A DNA stretch of 64,000 nucleotides from Bacteroidales bacterium UBA5349 (GCA_002410065.1 DHQB01000006.1:62001-126000), one strand, 5' to 3'; shown: positions 24,380 to 32,279, counted from the stretch's first letter. Numbers and translations: made by a program. Notes: generated by a model not told the origin, from the sequence alone.

Positions 24380-24871
24380 CTAAGTAGTACTATTGGCTAA
24401 AAAATTTTTATACCAATCAAAAAAGGATTGAAAATCTTTAGCGATAAGGTACACCCCGCCCGCCCTTTCAACTTGAAGTTGGTAATTTTTTTGATGTTGG
24501 GATTGAACGTCTTTACCAATTTTCACCTCAATTTTTACTGATCTACCTTTGATAGTTGCGGACAAATCAGCGGAACCACGTTGCATTGAGCTAGGGATGT
24601 ATTGCCCGCTTCCAATCTTTTTCTTATTGCCTAATACATCGGTAACAACTTTTGAGTTATCAACATATCTACCAGTCACACTAATGCGCTCGCACTGCCA
24701 ACCGTTAAACTTGAGAAAGTCAATAATACACTTCTGCAAGCCATTTGCGGTGCGCTCAACATATTTGCCGATATACCTTGCGCCCTCGGGCAAAGTGGGA
24801 TATTTTACCCTATTGGCTTCGAGTGCCAAAGCTTCGAGTTCAATTAGTGCATTTGATTTTTTTGTTTTCAT
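24380..24871 (-). CDS. VRR-NUC domain nuclease
   Basis: A 163-aa protein with a VRR-NUC (PD-(D/E)xK-like) nuclease domain at about 50-150. The core is RGSADLSATI (catalytic Asp), KIEVKIGKD (the ExK motif) and QSQHQKNYQLQVERAGGVYLIAKD (conserved Gln and Gly-Gly-Val). Stand-alone VRR-NUC proteins are common in phages and integrated elements, where they are thought to process branched DNA during replication or recombination. The N-terminal 45 residues are Lys- and Glu-rich. It is in the same transcript order as the RepA-like gene. Confidence 0.82.
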   Translation of the reverse strand: MKTKKSNALIELEALALEANRVKYPTLPEGARYIGKYVERTANGLQKCIIDFLKFNGWQCERISVTGRYVDNSKVVTDVLGNKKKIGSGQYIPSSMQRGSADLSATIKGRSVKIEVKIGKDVQSQHQKNYQLQVERAGGVYLIAKDFQSFFDWYKNFLANSTT

Positions 24872-24940
24872 GTCAATTCGTCTAAATTGAACGAATAAAA
24901 ATTACTTAAACGCCTGTAAAATAAGTTTATAGTGTTAAGG

Positions 24941-24960
24941 TTTTCCCATACTTTCCCCGT
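24941..24960. repeat. Paired TTTTCCC box, internal copy
   Basis: TTTTCCCATACTTTCCCCGT, 19 of 20 identical to the left-end copy. The 40 bases before it are also partly conserved between the two places. It sits just past the 3' end of the HTH gene and upstream of the nuclease gene. Confidence 0.5.
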
Positions 24961-24968
24961 TCGATTTT

Positions 24969-25262
24969 TCATGTCGAAATTTTTTCGAGGTCAGAAAGTT
25001 TGTAACGTTTTAAGTTTCCGAACCTTACGGGGTTTAGAATCCCTTTGCGCTCCCAGTGGTAGGCTGTTACCCTGCTAATTGATAGTTTGGCGCACAATTC
25101 GTCAGTCGTAAGGTAGGTGTCTCCGCTTGGTTGCTCTTTTTTTGTCTTGGCAGCCCCTATTAAAACTTGTTGGGCAAGGGTGTGAGCAAACTTAACTAAG
25201 TCGCTCCCCTTCACATTGAGTGTGATGTTGTCCGCTTCGAAATAATCTTTTAGGTTGTTCAT
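24969..25262 (-). CDS. Excisionase-like helix-turn-helix protein
   Basis: A 97-aa DNA-binding protein. Residues 48-95 form a MerR/excisionase-type HTH (HTH_17) with TYLTTDELCAKLSISRVTAYHWERKGIL and the wing RFGNLKRYKLSDLEK. The N-terminal half is an unrecognised helix-rich part. I use ATG 25262; an upstream TTG (25286) would add eight residues. Proteins of this type control integrase direction or early transcription in Bacteroidota elements. The GTCGA boxes upstream (25343-25421) are possible targets (inference). Confidence 0.8.
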   Translation of the reverse strand: MNNLKDYFEADNITLNVKGSDLVKFAHTLAQQVLIGAAKTKKEQPSGDTYLTTDELCAKLSISRVTAYHWERKGILNPVRFGNLKRYKLSDLEKIST

Positions 25263-25342
25263 ATCAATTAATATTATTTGATACAAAAATACAACACTTT
25301 ATAATATTTAATACACTGATAGTCAAGTAAATAGCGACTATT

Positions 25343-25421
25343 TTGGTCGATAATTGTCGAAGTTTGTCGATATAAAATAAAAAAAGCCTGAAAATCAGGC
25401 TTTTAAGGTGTCGATATAAAA
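25343..25421. repeat. Phased GTCGA boxes and a 13-bp direct repeat around a terminator
   Basis: TGGTCGA, TTGTCGA and TTGTCGA end at 25350, 25360 and 25370, so they are exactly 10 bases apart. TGTCGATATAAAA occurs at 25365-25377 and again at 25409-25421, on either side of the hairpin at 25382-25404. The block lies upstream of the HTH gene and at the end of the 194-aa gene. Confidence 0.55.
25382..25404 (-). terminator. Terminator after the 194-aa gene of the element
   Basis: A 10-bp stem AAAAGCCTGA/TCAGGCTTTT (25382-25391 with 25395-25404) with a 3-base loop, followed by T-rich sequence on the minus strand. Confidence 0.85.
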
Positions 25422-25427
25422 ATTATT

Positions 25428-26012
25428 CTATTGCAGTAGTTTTTTAAAATCTGCTTTTGGTGCATAGTTAATTGGCAGGTTATTCCCATGAAATACCCCG
25501 CCATTAATGTGGTTAAAGCATTCATTTAATTGCTTGGTAGCGAAATTATAATGCCTACCAAAGTACATTGCTTCTGTTTTCTCTCTAATCCAAAGTATCT
25601 TATTCTTACTATTAGGTAACCTCTTATAGTTCATTACTTCGCTAAAGTCGCTCAAGTTAGCATCTTTGATGTAGATGTTGATTAAATTATTATAGAGAAC
25701 GCCCCAGTCGTTAGCATCATCGGTTTTCAATAACTGTGATTCCATATAGTTATGGTATCTTATGAAATGATTTGGCTCAAGTTCAATAGGATCAATCCCC
25801 GGTGTTTTCTGTTGATTTTCTGGCAGGCCAATAAACCACATCCAAAAATCATCAAATGAGGTGGGAAAGATTAGGCCATTTTTACGAATGTAGTGTTCAA
25901 AATCCGCTTTAAACTTTTCGTGCCCACCCTTGGTGGTGGTTTTCTCTTTAAAGTAAGCATCCATTATCGGCTTTAATGCCTCAATCATTTGTTTATATTT
26001 GTCTTTATCCAT
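25428..26012 (-). CDS. Unrecognised element-encoded protein (194 aa)
   Basis: No family recognised. There is no signal peptide or membrane segment. The N-terminal 60 residues are charged and probably helical. The middle has WMWFIGLPENQQ (about 62-73) and HFIRYHNYMESQLL. The C-terminal part has WIREKTEAMYFGRHYNFA and the Gly/Phe-rich NGGVFHGNNLP. It lies 12 bases after the integrase stop in the same direction, so it is co-transcribed with int and ends at a terminator. This suggests a role with integration or excision, or an accessory function carried by the element (inference). The C-terminus is faintly reminiscent of RteC-like regulators, but I would not assign it. Confidence 0.7.
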   Translation of the reverse strand: MDKDKYKQMIEALKPIMDAYFKEKTTTKGGHEKFKADFEHYIRKNGLIFPTSFDDFWMWFIGLPENQQKTPGIDPIELEPNHFIRYHNYMESQLLKTDDANDWGVLYNNLINIYIKDANLSDFSEVMNYKRLPNSKNKILWIREKTEAMYFGRHYNFATKQLNECFNHINGGVFHGNNLPINYAPKADFKKLLQ

Positions 26013-26024
26013 GATCTTAAGTTA

Positions 26025-27308
26025 TTAGTTAACTGCTTTTGTTAAATGTTTACTCCAAATTTCTCTCATTTTTTGGGCGTGTTCTCTGGGCGTTACCTTA
26101 ATATATTTTAAGAATGACGCCTCTGTTTTGTGTCCTGTTATAGCCATTATTGTAATAGTTTGCACACGCATCTTATACATATTAGTTGCAAACGATCTTC
26201 GCCCGGTATGAGTTCCAACCATTTCCCATTTTTTTAGCGTTTTTGTATCCGGTAGCCCGCCCCTTGTGATTGTTTTCTCAACCTCACCGGTAATGCCCGC
26301 CATTTTTGCAACCTCTTTTAAATAGTCTCTCATTTTTTGATCTGAAATAATGCGGGGCAAGTTGCCGTTATATTTATCTAAAATGTAAGCAACGTTAGGG
26401 TGCACTGGTATTACAATTTCGCCCCCTGTTTTGGATTGCTTAATCTCTAAAAATCCATCCTCAATGTTTTTTTTATCAACCTTATTCCAATCGCCATACC
26501 TCAACCCGGTCCAACAGCCAACAATAAATAAATCTCTTATTCTATCCAGTCGAAGGTCTTTGCTCAAATCCAGTTCAAAAATACGCTTTAGCTCGTCTTC
26601 ATTTAAATAAATATTGTAACTCGGCTCATTAATAGCCTTAAAACTCTTGCTTTTAAATAGAAAATTGTTGTTTTTGCCCTCATCGGTGGCTGCGTTCAAA
26701 AATATCTTTAGGGTTTGTATCTTCTTACCAATCGTATTCTTTGCCATATGTTGCTCTTTTGCTAGGGTCAACCCTTGCAAATACTGAATAAAACCATTGT
26801 AGAAATCTGAATTTATATCCTTAAAATCTATGGTACGCTTTTCTTTTTTAGCAAACTCTTTTAGGTAGTGAAACGTTCGCTTATATTCCCTAATCTGTTT
26901 GTAACATGCCGGGCTTTCTGTCTTGGTTGGTCGTGTGGGTGCTTTGGCTATAAAGTCCTCAATAAATCCAAATAGATTATTGGTATCGCTTTTTTCCTTT
27001 TGGTCGGGATTGTAAAACCTATTTATAGTATTCTCCAGCCAATCCTTTGTAATTTCCTCGTTATTCTTTGGAAGGTTCTTTAAAACGATAGCCGATAAAT
27101 CCCTTAATTTATCGTTAATTTCGTCTTTAAGTTCCTCGTCTGCGATGTTTCTAACAGTACCACTATTATTATTGAAGTGATCTGGTCTAATTTTTTCGCC
27201 TGACTTGACCGTTAAGTCGATATCTTTTCCGCTCCTCAGTCTTAGATAGATGTTAGAAATTTTCTTATCGCCTTTTTTTGCTCGGGTAAAAAATTTAATA
27301 GTTGCCAT
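26025..27308 (-). CDS. int: Tyrosine recombinase / phage-type integrase
   Basis: Catalyses site-specific insertion and excision of the element. The 427-aa protein has an N-terminal arm-binding-type domain (about 1-90, DIDLTVKSGEKI), a core-binding SAM-like domain (about 110-210) and a catalytic domain. The latter has Arg I in GCWTGLRYGDW (about 269), the HTGRR box (about 362) and GHKTEASFLKYIKV, with the nucleophile Tyr near 397. I chose ATG 27308 (MATIKFF); the open frame continues 42 codons upstream, but those codons overlap TTTTCCC repeats. The gene lies close to the right junction, as usual for integrases. Confidence 0.93.
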   Translation of the reverse strand: MATIKFFTRAKKGDKKISNIYLRLRSGKDIDLTVKSGEKIRPDHFNNNSGTVRNIADEELKDEINDKLRDLSAIVLKNLPKNNEEITKDWLENTINRFYNPDQKEKSDTNNLFGFIEDFIAKAPTRPTKTESPACYKQIREYKRTFHYLKEFAKKEKRTIDFKDINSDFYNGFIQYLQGLTLAKEQHMAKNTIGKKIQTLKIFLNAATDEGKNNNFLFKSKSFKAINEPSYNIYLNEDELKRIFELDLSKDLRLDRIRDLFIVGCWTGLRYGDWNKVDKKNIEDGFLEIKQSKTGGEIVIPVHPNVAYILDKYNGNLPRIISDQKMRDYLKEVAKMAGITGEVEKTITRGGLPDTKTLKKWEMVGTHTGRRSFATNMYKMRVQTITIMAITGHKTEASFLKYIKVTPREHAQKMREIWSKHLTKAVN

Positions 27309-27336
27309 ATCGCATTGATTTAGAGGTTTATAACCA

Positions 27337-27401
27337 TTTTCCCCGCTGTCGGGGTGTAAATCCTTTATGCAAATATAAAACTTTCCCCACATTTTCCCCA
27401 C
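27337..27401. repeat. TTTTCCCC boxes, right end (candidate integrase arm sites / int operator)
   Basis: TTTTCCCC at 27337-27344, CTTTCCCC at 27381-27388 and TTTTCCCC at 27392-27399, in the same orientation as the left-end and internal copies. A small hairpin CCCCG/CGGGG (27341-27354) overlaps the first. They lie between the integrase start and the right junction. Confidence 0.5.
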
Positions 27402-27541
27402 TTTTTTGAAACATATATTAATATGAGTTATCAACAGTTAACACAAAGGTATTTTTATAACCCTTGTAAATAGTTAAGTTCAGAAGTATTTTTGTTGAAT
27501 TTATTAAGGTGTGTGAAATGCCAATGTTAACTAAAAATCGT

Positions 27542-27554
27542 CCTTTCACCCCGA
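27542..27554 (+). tRNA. tRNA-Pro, 3' remnant (T-stem and acceptor strand)
   Basis: CCTTT completes the T stem with GAAGG of the 5' part (one G-T pair). CACCCCG pairs fully with the CGGGGTG acceptor strand, and A is the discriminator base. CCA is not encoded. This is the displaced 3' end of the tRNA gene whose 5' part is at 22180-22243. Confidence 0.82.
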
Positions 27555-27665
27555 CTATACAAACAAATTATAGATTCTGCAACTTCACCCAATCTATGAA
27601 GTTTAAAGTTAGAATTGTTTCAACTAACTTATTAAAGAAATGGTTTACATAACCTATTCCAAATA

Positions 27666-27695
27666 AAAAAGCCATCAAGACATGATGGCTTTAAT
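27666..27695 (-). terminator. Terminator after rho
   Basis: Stem AAGCCATCA/TGATGGCTT (27669-27677 with 27683-27691), followed by a T run on the minus strand. Confidence 0.85.
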
Positions 27696-27714
27696 AAATC
27701 TATAAATATTCTTT

Positions 27715-29541
27715 TTAGATATCGCTATTCATGGTCATAAAGAACTCTTCGTTAGTTTTGGTTTTTACCAACCTATCGCGAAGGAATTCCATGGCCTCAA
27801 CCGAATTCATATCGGTGAGGTAATTGCGGAGTATCCATGTTTTATTAAGAGTTTCCTTATCGAGAAGCAGATCCTCGCGACGAGTACTCGAAACGGTAAC
27901 ATCAACTGCAGGGTAAACCCTTTTGTTGGATAGTTTACGATCGAGTTGCAACTCCATATTACCTGTGCCCTTAAACTCCTCAAAAATTACCTCGTCCATT
28001 TTACTTCCTGTATCAATTAGTGCAGTGGCTAAAATGGTTAAGGAACCTCCATTCTCGATGTTACGTGCAGCCCCAAAGAAACGCTTTGGTTTATGCAAAG
28101 CATTGGCATCAACACCACCCGATAGCACCTTACCCGAAGCAGGTTGAACGGTATTGTAGGCTCTTGCCAAGCGGGTAATGGAATCGAGTAGAATTACCAC
28201 ATCGTGACCGCACTCTACCATACGCTTAGCTTTCTCTAGCACAATATTGGCAACCCTTACATGCCTCTCGGCAGGTTCATCAAAGGTTGACGACACAACC
28301 TCGGCATTTACGTTACGAGCCATATCGGTTACCTCCTCAGGGCGCTCATCAATTAACAGAACGATCATGTAAACCTCTGGATGATTGGCAGCAATAGAGT
28401 TAGCAATATCCTTTAAAAGAATTGTTTTACCTGTTTTGGGTTGAGCTACAATTAAACCTCTTTGGCCTTTACCAATGGGCGAAAACATGTCAACCACTCG
28501 GGCCGAAAGGGTATTCTGACCGTTGCCAAGAAGTTTAAACTTCTCATCTGGGAAAAGAGGCGTAAGAAAATCGAAAGGGATACGGTCGCGAATATAATCA
28601 GGGCTCCGTCCGTTAATCTCAATGACCTTAATCAGTGGGAAATACTTCTCATTCTCCTTAGGTGGGCGAATGGTACCTGTAACCGTATCTCCAGTTTTTA
28701 GTCCAAAAAGTTTTATCTGCGATTGCGAAACATAAACATCATCGGGTGAGTTCAGGTAGTTATAATCCGAGGAGCGGAGAAAACCGTAGCCATCGGCCAT
28801 GATTTCCAAAACACCTGTTGCGTTGATTATTCCTTCAAACTCGTATTTCTCAGTATTACTTCGCCTCTCGAAACCTTTTTTCTGCTGATTATCACGATTC
28901 GGTTGTTTATTTTGTCCATCGGACTTGGCTTCAACTTTATGGTGACCCTCATGCCTTGGCTTTGCTGTCTCATCTTTTTCCGAAGTAGATTGTTCGATTG
29001 GAACTTCTATTTTAACCTCCACTTCTTTAATCTCCTCATCAACAGCAATAGCTTTCTCCATTTCGGAAACAGAGGTATCCTCCTCAAGCATTGCAATGGG
29101 TGAATCGTCTTTTACCCTCTTGGTATATTTTGGAGTTTGCCCATCCGCTTGTTCGTGCTTCCGGGTAAACCTTTTGCGTTTGTTCTTGTCACCCTGTTGC
29201 GAATCGTCCGATTTACCCTGATTGTCAACAGAATGTTTTTGCTCACCCCCTTGATTTTGCTTTTGAGGATACTTAACTTCCTTATTGCTATCCTTGGGTT
29301 CTGCTTTTACTATGGGTTTAATAAGTTCCTTGGGGCGCTCAGGTTTCCTCCCACGCTTGTCAATATCTTTTACAATAATCTTTTTATCCTGTATGGCAGC
29401 AGCATCTATTGCCTGTTGATCCAGAATTTTATAGACAAGATCTTGTTTACGCAGCGCCTCAATGCGCTTAATGTTCATCCCTTTAGCTATATCTTTCAGC
29501 TCGGGAAGTAACTTTTTGTTAAGTTCTAAAATATCGTACAT
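27715..29541 (-). CDS. rho: Transcription termination factor Rho
   Basis: Hexameric RNA-dependent ATPase that ends transcription. The 608-aa protein is much longer than E. coli Rho (419) because of an insert of about 180 residues (about 55-235). The insert is rich in Lys, Glu, Gln and Asp, low in hydrophobics and probably disordered, and it lies between the N-terminal helical domain and the RNA-binding cold-shock-like domain (MADGYGFLRSSDYNY). Walker A is PKTGKTILLKD (about 365). The Q- and R-loop regions follow (LSGGVDANAL). Such inserts are known in Bacteroides Rho, where they influence condensate formation. It diverges from the primary sigma gene. Confidence 0.96.
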   Translation of the reverse strand: MYDILELNKKLLPELKDIAKGMNIKRIEALRKQDLVYKILDQQAIDAAAIQDKKIIVKDIDKRGRKPERPKELIKPIVKAEPKDSNKEVKYPQKQNQGGEQKHSVDNQGKSDDSQQGDKNKRKRFTRKHEQADGQTPKYTKRVKDDSPIAMLEEDTSVSEMEKAIAVDEEIKEVEVKIEVPIEQSTSEKDETAKPRHEGHHKVEAKSDGQNKQPNRDNQQKKGFERRSNTEKYEFEGIINATGVLEIMADGYGFLRSSDYNYLNSPDDVYVSQSQIKLFGLKTGDTVTGTIRPPKENEKYFPLIKVIEINGRSPDYIRDRIPFDFLTPLFPDEKFKLLGNGQNTLSARVVDMFSPIGKGQRGLIVAQPKTGKTILLKDIANSIAANHPEVYMIVLLIDERPEEVTDMARNVNAEVVSSTFDEPAERHVRVANIVLEKAKRMVECGHDVVILLDSITRLARAYNTVQPASGKVLSGGVDANALHKPKRFFGAARNIENGGSLTILATALIDTGSKMDEVIFEEFKGTGNMELQLDRKLSNKRVYPAVDVTVSSTRREDLLLDKETLNKTWILRNYLTDMNSVEAMEFLRDRLVKTKTNEEFFMTMNSDI

Positions 29542-29817
29542 GTGTTTTTGTGAATTTATATTGCTTTATGGGATTACTATTGCTAGTACATCAATCATGT
29601 TACATAAATAATCAGAGAGTTGTATTGTAACGACGTGTTTTTAAGGGAAATACAAGAAATGAGATATACGGGAATATTCTGCAATATTAAACATTCTATC
29701 TCTAAATGCCTAACAAATAGCAAAAAAATGGACTTCATTTTAAAAAAAAAATAAAATGTGATGATTTAAACCGATAAATGTATATATTTCGTTGCTAAAA
29801 TTTAATGGTTTAGGGTT

Positions 29818-30681
29818 ATGAGGCAACTTAAAATTATTAAGCAGGTAACAAATCGTGAGACCGTCTCGCTTGATAAATACCTTCATGAGATTGGGAAGGT
29901 TGACCTTTTAACAACTGAGGAGGAAGTGAGTTTGGCACGTCGCCTGAAAGAGGGCGATAAAGAGGCTTTGGATCACCTTGTAAAGGCTAATTTACGATTT
30001 GTTGTTTCTGTTGCTAAACAGTACCAAAACCAAGGGTTAAGCCTACCCGACCTAATCAACGAGGGTAATCTAGGGCTTATTAAGGCAGCACAACGCTTTG
30101 ACGAAACCCGTGGTTTTAAGTTTATTTCCTACGCCGTTTGGTGGATAAGGCAAGCAATTCTGCAAGCACTTGCCGAACAGGCCAGAATTGTAAAACTCCC
30201 TCTTAATAAAATTGGTTCTATAAATAAGGTAAACAGAGCCTTTATTTTCCTTGAGCAAAGGTTCGAAAGGGAACCTTCGATCGAAGAACTATCCGAAGTT
30301 CTTGAACTCGCACCAAACGATATTAAGGAGGCACTTAAAAGTTCAAACAGACACATATCAATGGATGCCCCACTATCTCAGGATGAGGATAGCAACCTTT
30401 ATGATGTTCTTCTATCCAATGAAACCCCTGCTCCAGACAGAGGACTGTTAAACGATAGTCTGAGAAAAGAGATTGAAAGAGCGCTATCGACTCTGACATC
30501 ACGAGAAGCTGACATAATTCGTTTATACTTTGGCCTTAACGGTAAGCATCCACATACGCTTGAAGAGATTGGTGAAGAACTTGATCTTACCCGAGAACGA
30601 GTTCGACAAATAAAAGAAAAGGCTATAAAAAGGCTTAAGCAAACTACGCGGAGCAAGGTGCTTAAGAGTTACCTTGGATAA
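29818..30681 (+). CDS. rpoD: Primary RNA polymerase sigma factor (sigma-70 family, short Bacteroidota type)
   Basis: Directs RNA polymerase to housekeeping promoters. The 287-aa length and opening MRQLKIIKQVTNRETVSLDKYL are those of the Bacteroidota primary sigma, which lacks most of region 1.1. Region 2 (about 70-135) has LPDLINEGNLGLIKAAQRFD and the -10 recognition helix FISYAVWWIRQAI. Region 3 follows, and region 4.2 (about 235-280) has TLEEIGEELDLTRERVRQIKEKAIKRL. The TAnnTTTG boxes seen throughout the window are its expected targets. Both sides of the 276-base divergent gap with rho lack a clear -7 box except TATATTTC near 29780. Confidence 0.95.
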   Translation: MRQLKIIKQVTNRETVSLDKYLHEIGKVDLLTTEEEVSLARRLKEGDKEALDHLVKANLRFVVSVAKQYQNQGLSLPDLINEGNLGLIKAAQRFDETRGFKFISYAVWWIRQAILQALAEQARIVKLPLNKIGSINKVNRAFIFLEQRFEREPSIEELSEVLELAPNDIKEALKSSNRHISMDAPLSQDEDSNLYDVLLSNETPAPDRGLLNDSLRKEIERALSTLTSREADIIRLYFGLNGKHPHTLEEIGEELDLTRERVRQIKEKAIKRLKQTTRSKVLKSYLG

Positions 30682-30728
30682 ACCTTCCCATCATTTCTTT
30701 ACTGTATAATGCTCAATTTAATTACGCA

Positions 30729-32030
30729 ATGAAAACAAGAATACACTATCTGCTTAAAACTGCATTAGTATTTGCCTTTATTCCTTTTGCTACGCAATTT
30801 ACTGTTGCCCAAATTCAGTTTGACGATTGGTTTGAGAATAAAGCCCTCCGTATAGATTATCTCCTATCGGGTAATCAAACCCAACAGCACATTTTTTTAG
30901 ATGAGCTAAAAGCGGAACCCTACTGGAGTGGTGCTCATGGAAATACAATTGACACACTCAATCTGGGTAGTTACAGAGTTGATGTTTACGATAAAGCAAC
31001 AAAAGAACATCTTTACTCAAAGGGGTTTTGCACACTTTTTCAAGAGTGGCAAACAATTCATGAGGCTAGCTACCTTAGCAAATCGTTTGAACAGGTTACG
31101 CGTATCCCCTTTCCCAAAAAGGAAGTATTAGTTAAGTTTAGCTTTAGGGATAAGAGCTGTAATTTTGAAGAACTGTTCAAATTTGAAGTTGACCCCAGCA
31201 GCATGTTTATCAACAAGCATGGGATTGAAACCTATAAGACAACACAAATACTAAAAAACGGAAATTACAATGCCAAGCTCGATATAGCATTTATAGCCGA
31301 AGGCTATTTGCCCGAGCAAATGGGCAAATTTATTGAAGATGTGAAAAAATTTACCGATTATCTGTTTAGTCATGAACCCTTTCATGACCTAAAAACCAAT
31401 ATTAATATTTGGGCAATTGAATCACCATCAATGCATAGTGGACCCACCAACCCTGGAAAACAAATTTGGAATACAACTGCTGTACAATCATCGTTTTATA
31501 CCTTTGGGATTGATCGATACCTTACCACAACAAAGTATAAGAGGGTAATGGATATTGCTGCAAATGCTCCTGCCGATATTGTTTATGTTATTGTTAATAC
31601 CAAGGAGTATGGAGGCGGTGGCATTTATAACCATTACAATGTTTGCACATCGAACCACGCCCTTTCAAATGAGGTATTTATTCACGAGTTGGGACATGGA
31701 TTAGCAGGATTAGGCGATGAATACTACGACTCTGAAGTAGCATACCAAGACTTTTATTCCTTAACTGTTGAGCCCTGGGAACCTAATATTACCACTCTTG
31801 TCAATTTTTCGTCGAAATGGCAGGATATGCTTAACCCAAAAACTCCTATTCCAACCCCTTCTACTAGGGAGAACCAAACAACTATTGGTGTTTATGAAGG
31901 TGGAGGCTATGCTAGTAAGGGAGTTTTCCGCCCCTACATTGATTGTAGAATGAAAAGCAATTCGGCACCCGGCTTTTGTCCCGTATGCAAAAGGTCTATT
32001 GAGCGTGTAATCAACTCCTTTTCAGAATAA
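30729..32030 (+). CDS. M64 (IgA peptidase family) secreted zinc metallopeptidase
   Basis: A 433-aa exported peptidase. The signal peptide ends near TVAQ (residue 27). An N-terminal M64 beta domain (about 28-155) precedes the catalytic domain with DIAFIAEGY (about 193) and the zinc site HELGHGLAGLGDEYY (His about 318, 322 and the Asp/Glu further on). Several conserved cysteines lie near the C-terminus (CRMKS...CPVC). There is no type IX sorting domain, so it may stay periplasmic or use another route. Family M64 includes a Clostridium IgA1 protease, but the substrate of Bacteroidota members is not known. A terminator follows. Confidence 0.9.
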   Translation: MKTRIHYLLKTALVFAFIPFATQFTVAQIQFDDWFENKALRIDYLLSGNQTQQHIFLDELKAEPYWSGAHGNTIDTLNLGSYRVDVYDKATKEHLYSKGFCTLFQEWQTIHEASYLSKSFEQVTRIPFPKKEVLVKFSFRDKSCNFEELFKFEVDPSSMFINKHGIETYKTTQILKNGNYNAKLDIAFIAEGYLPEQMGKFIEDVKKFTDYLFSHEPFHDLKTNINIWAIESPSMHSGPTNPGKQIWNTTAVQSSFYTFGIDRYLTTTKYKRVMDIAANAPADIVYVIVNTKEYGGGGIYNHYNVCTSNHALSNEVFIHELGHGLAGLGDEYYDSEVAYQDFYSLTVEPWEPNITTLVNFSSKWQDMLNPKTPIPTPSTRENQTTIGVYEGGGYASKGVFRPYIDCRMKSNSAPGFCPVCKRSIERVINSFSE

Positions 32031-32095
32031 TAGATAATATTCAACTTAGATTATCCGGGATAAATTAATAATTAGCGAAAAGTAAAAAATGCATA

Positions 32096-32124
32096 AAAGC
32101 CACTAAAAATCTAGTGGCTTTGCT
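32096..32124 (+). terminator. Terminator after the M64 peptidase gene
   Basis: A 9-bp stem AAAGCCACT/AGTGGCTTT (32096-32104 with 32113-32121). Confidence 0.75.
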
Positions 32125-32178
32125 TATTATTAAATTATACCTGATACTTTAAACTGGCTGTATTAGCAACAGAATTAA

Positions 32179-32279
32179 CCTAAGGTAGATATTGGTTAAA
32201 ACACTAAATGGACAAAGAGAAAGAGTTAAACCCTATCCCCTACTTCTGCTTTAGCCTAAGGTAGATATTGGTTAAAACA
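32179..32279. repeat. 25-bp perfect direct repeat duplicating the 3' end of the exonuclease gene
   Basis: Bases 32179-32203 are identical to 32255-32279 (a 76-base offset). The second copy encodes VLTNIYLR near the C-terminus of the exonuclease. The first lies downstream of its stop, so it is probably a tandem-duplication remnant. Confidence 0.8.

Larger units (their letters stand above)
22244..27541. mobile_element. Compact integrative element inside tRNA-Pro (about 5.3 kb)
   Basis: Bounded by the two halves of the tRNA-Pro gene, with only TCC shared at the two junctions (22241-22243 and 27541-27543). All six genes are on the minus strand: tyrosine integrase, 194-aa unknown protein, excisionase-like HTH, VRR-NUC nuclease, RepA-like ATPase and primase-like protein. 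No relaxase, coupling protein, capsid, terminase or toxin gene is visible. The gene set plus an iteron-like block suggests an element that replicates after excision. Transfer would then rely on a helper phage or conjugative element (inference). Confidence 0.8.

Noticed and set aside
27309..27434. N-terminal extension of the integrase
   Set aside because: The 42 extra codons overlap the TTTTCCC repeats and have no family similarity; ATG 27308 gives a normal integrase start.
28903..29511. Frames opposite the rho disordered insert
   Set aside because: Shadow frames caused by the Lys/Glu-rich codons of rho; no independent evidence.
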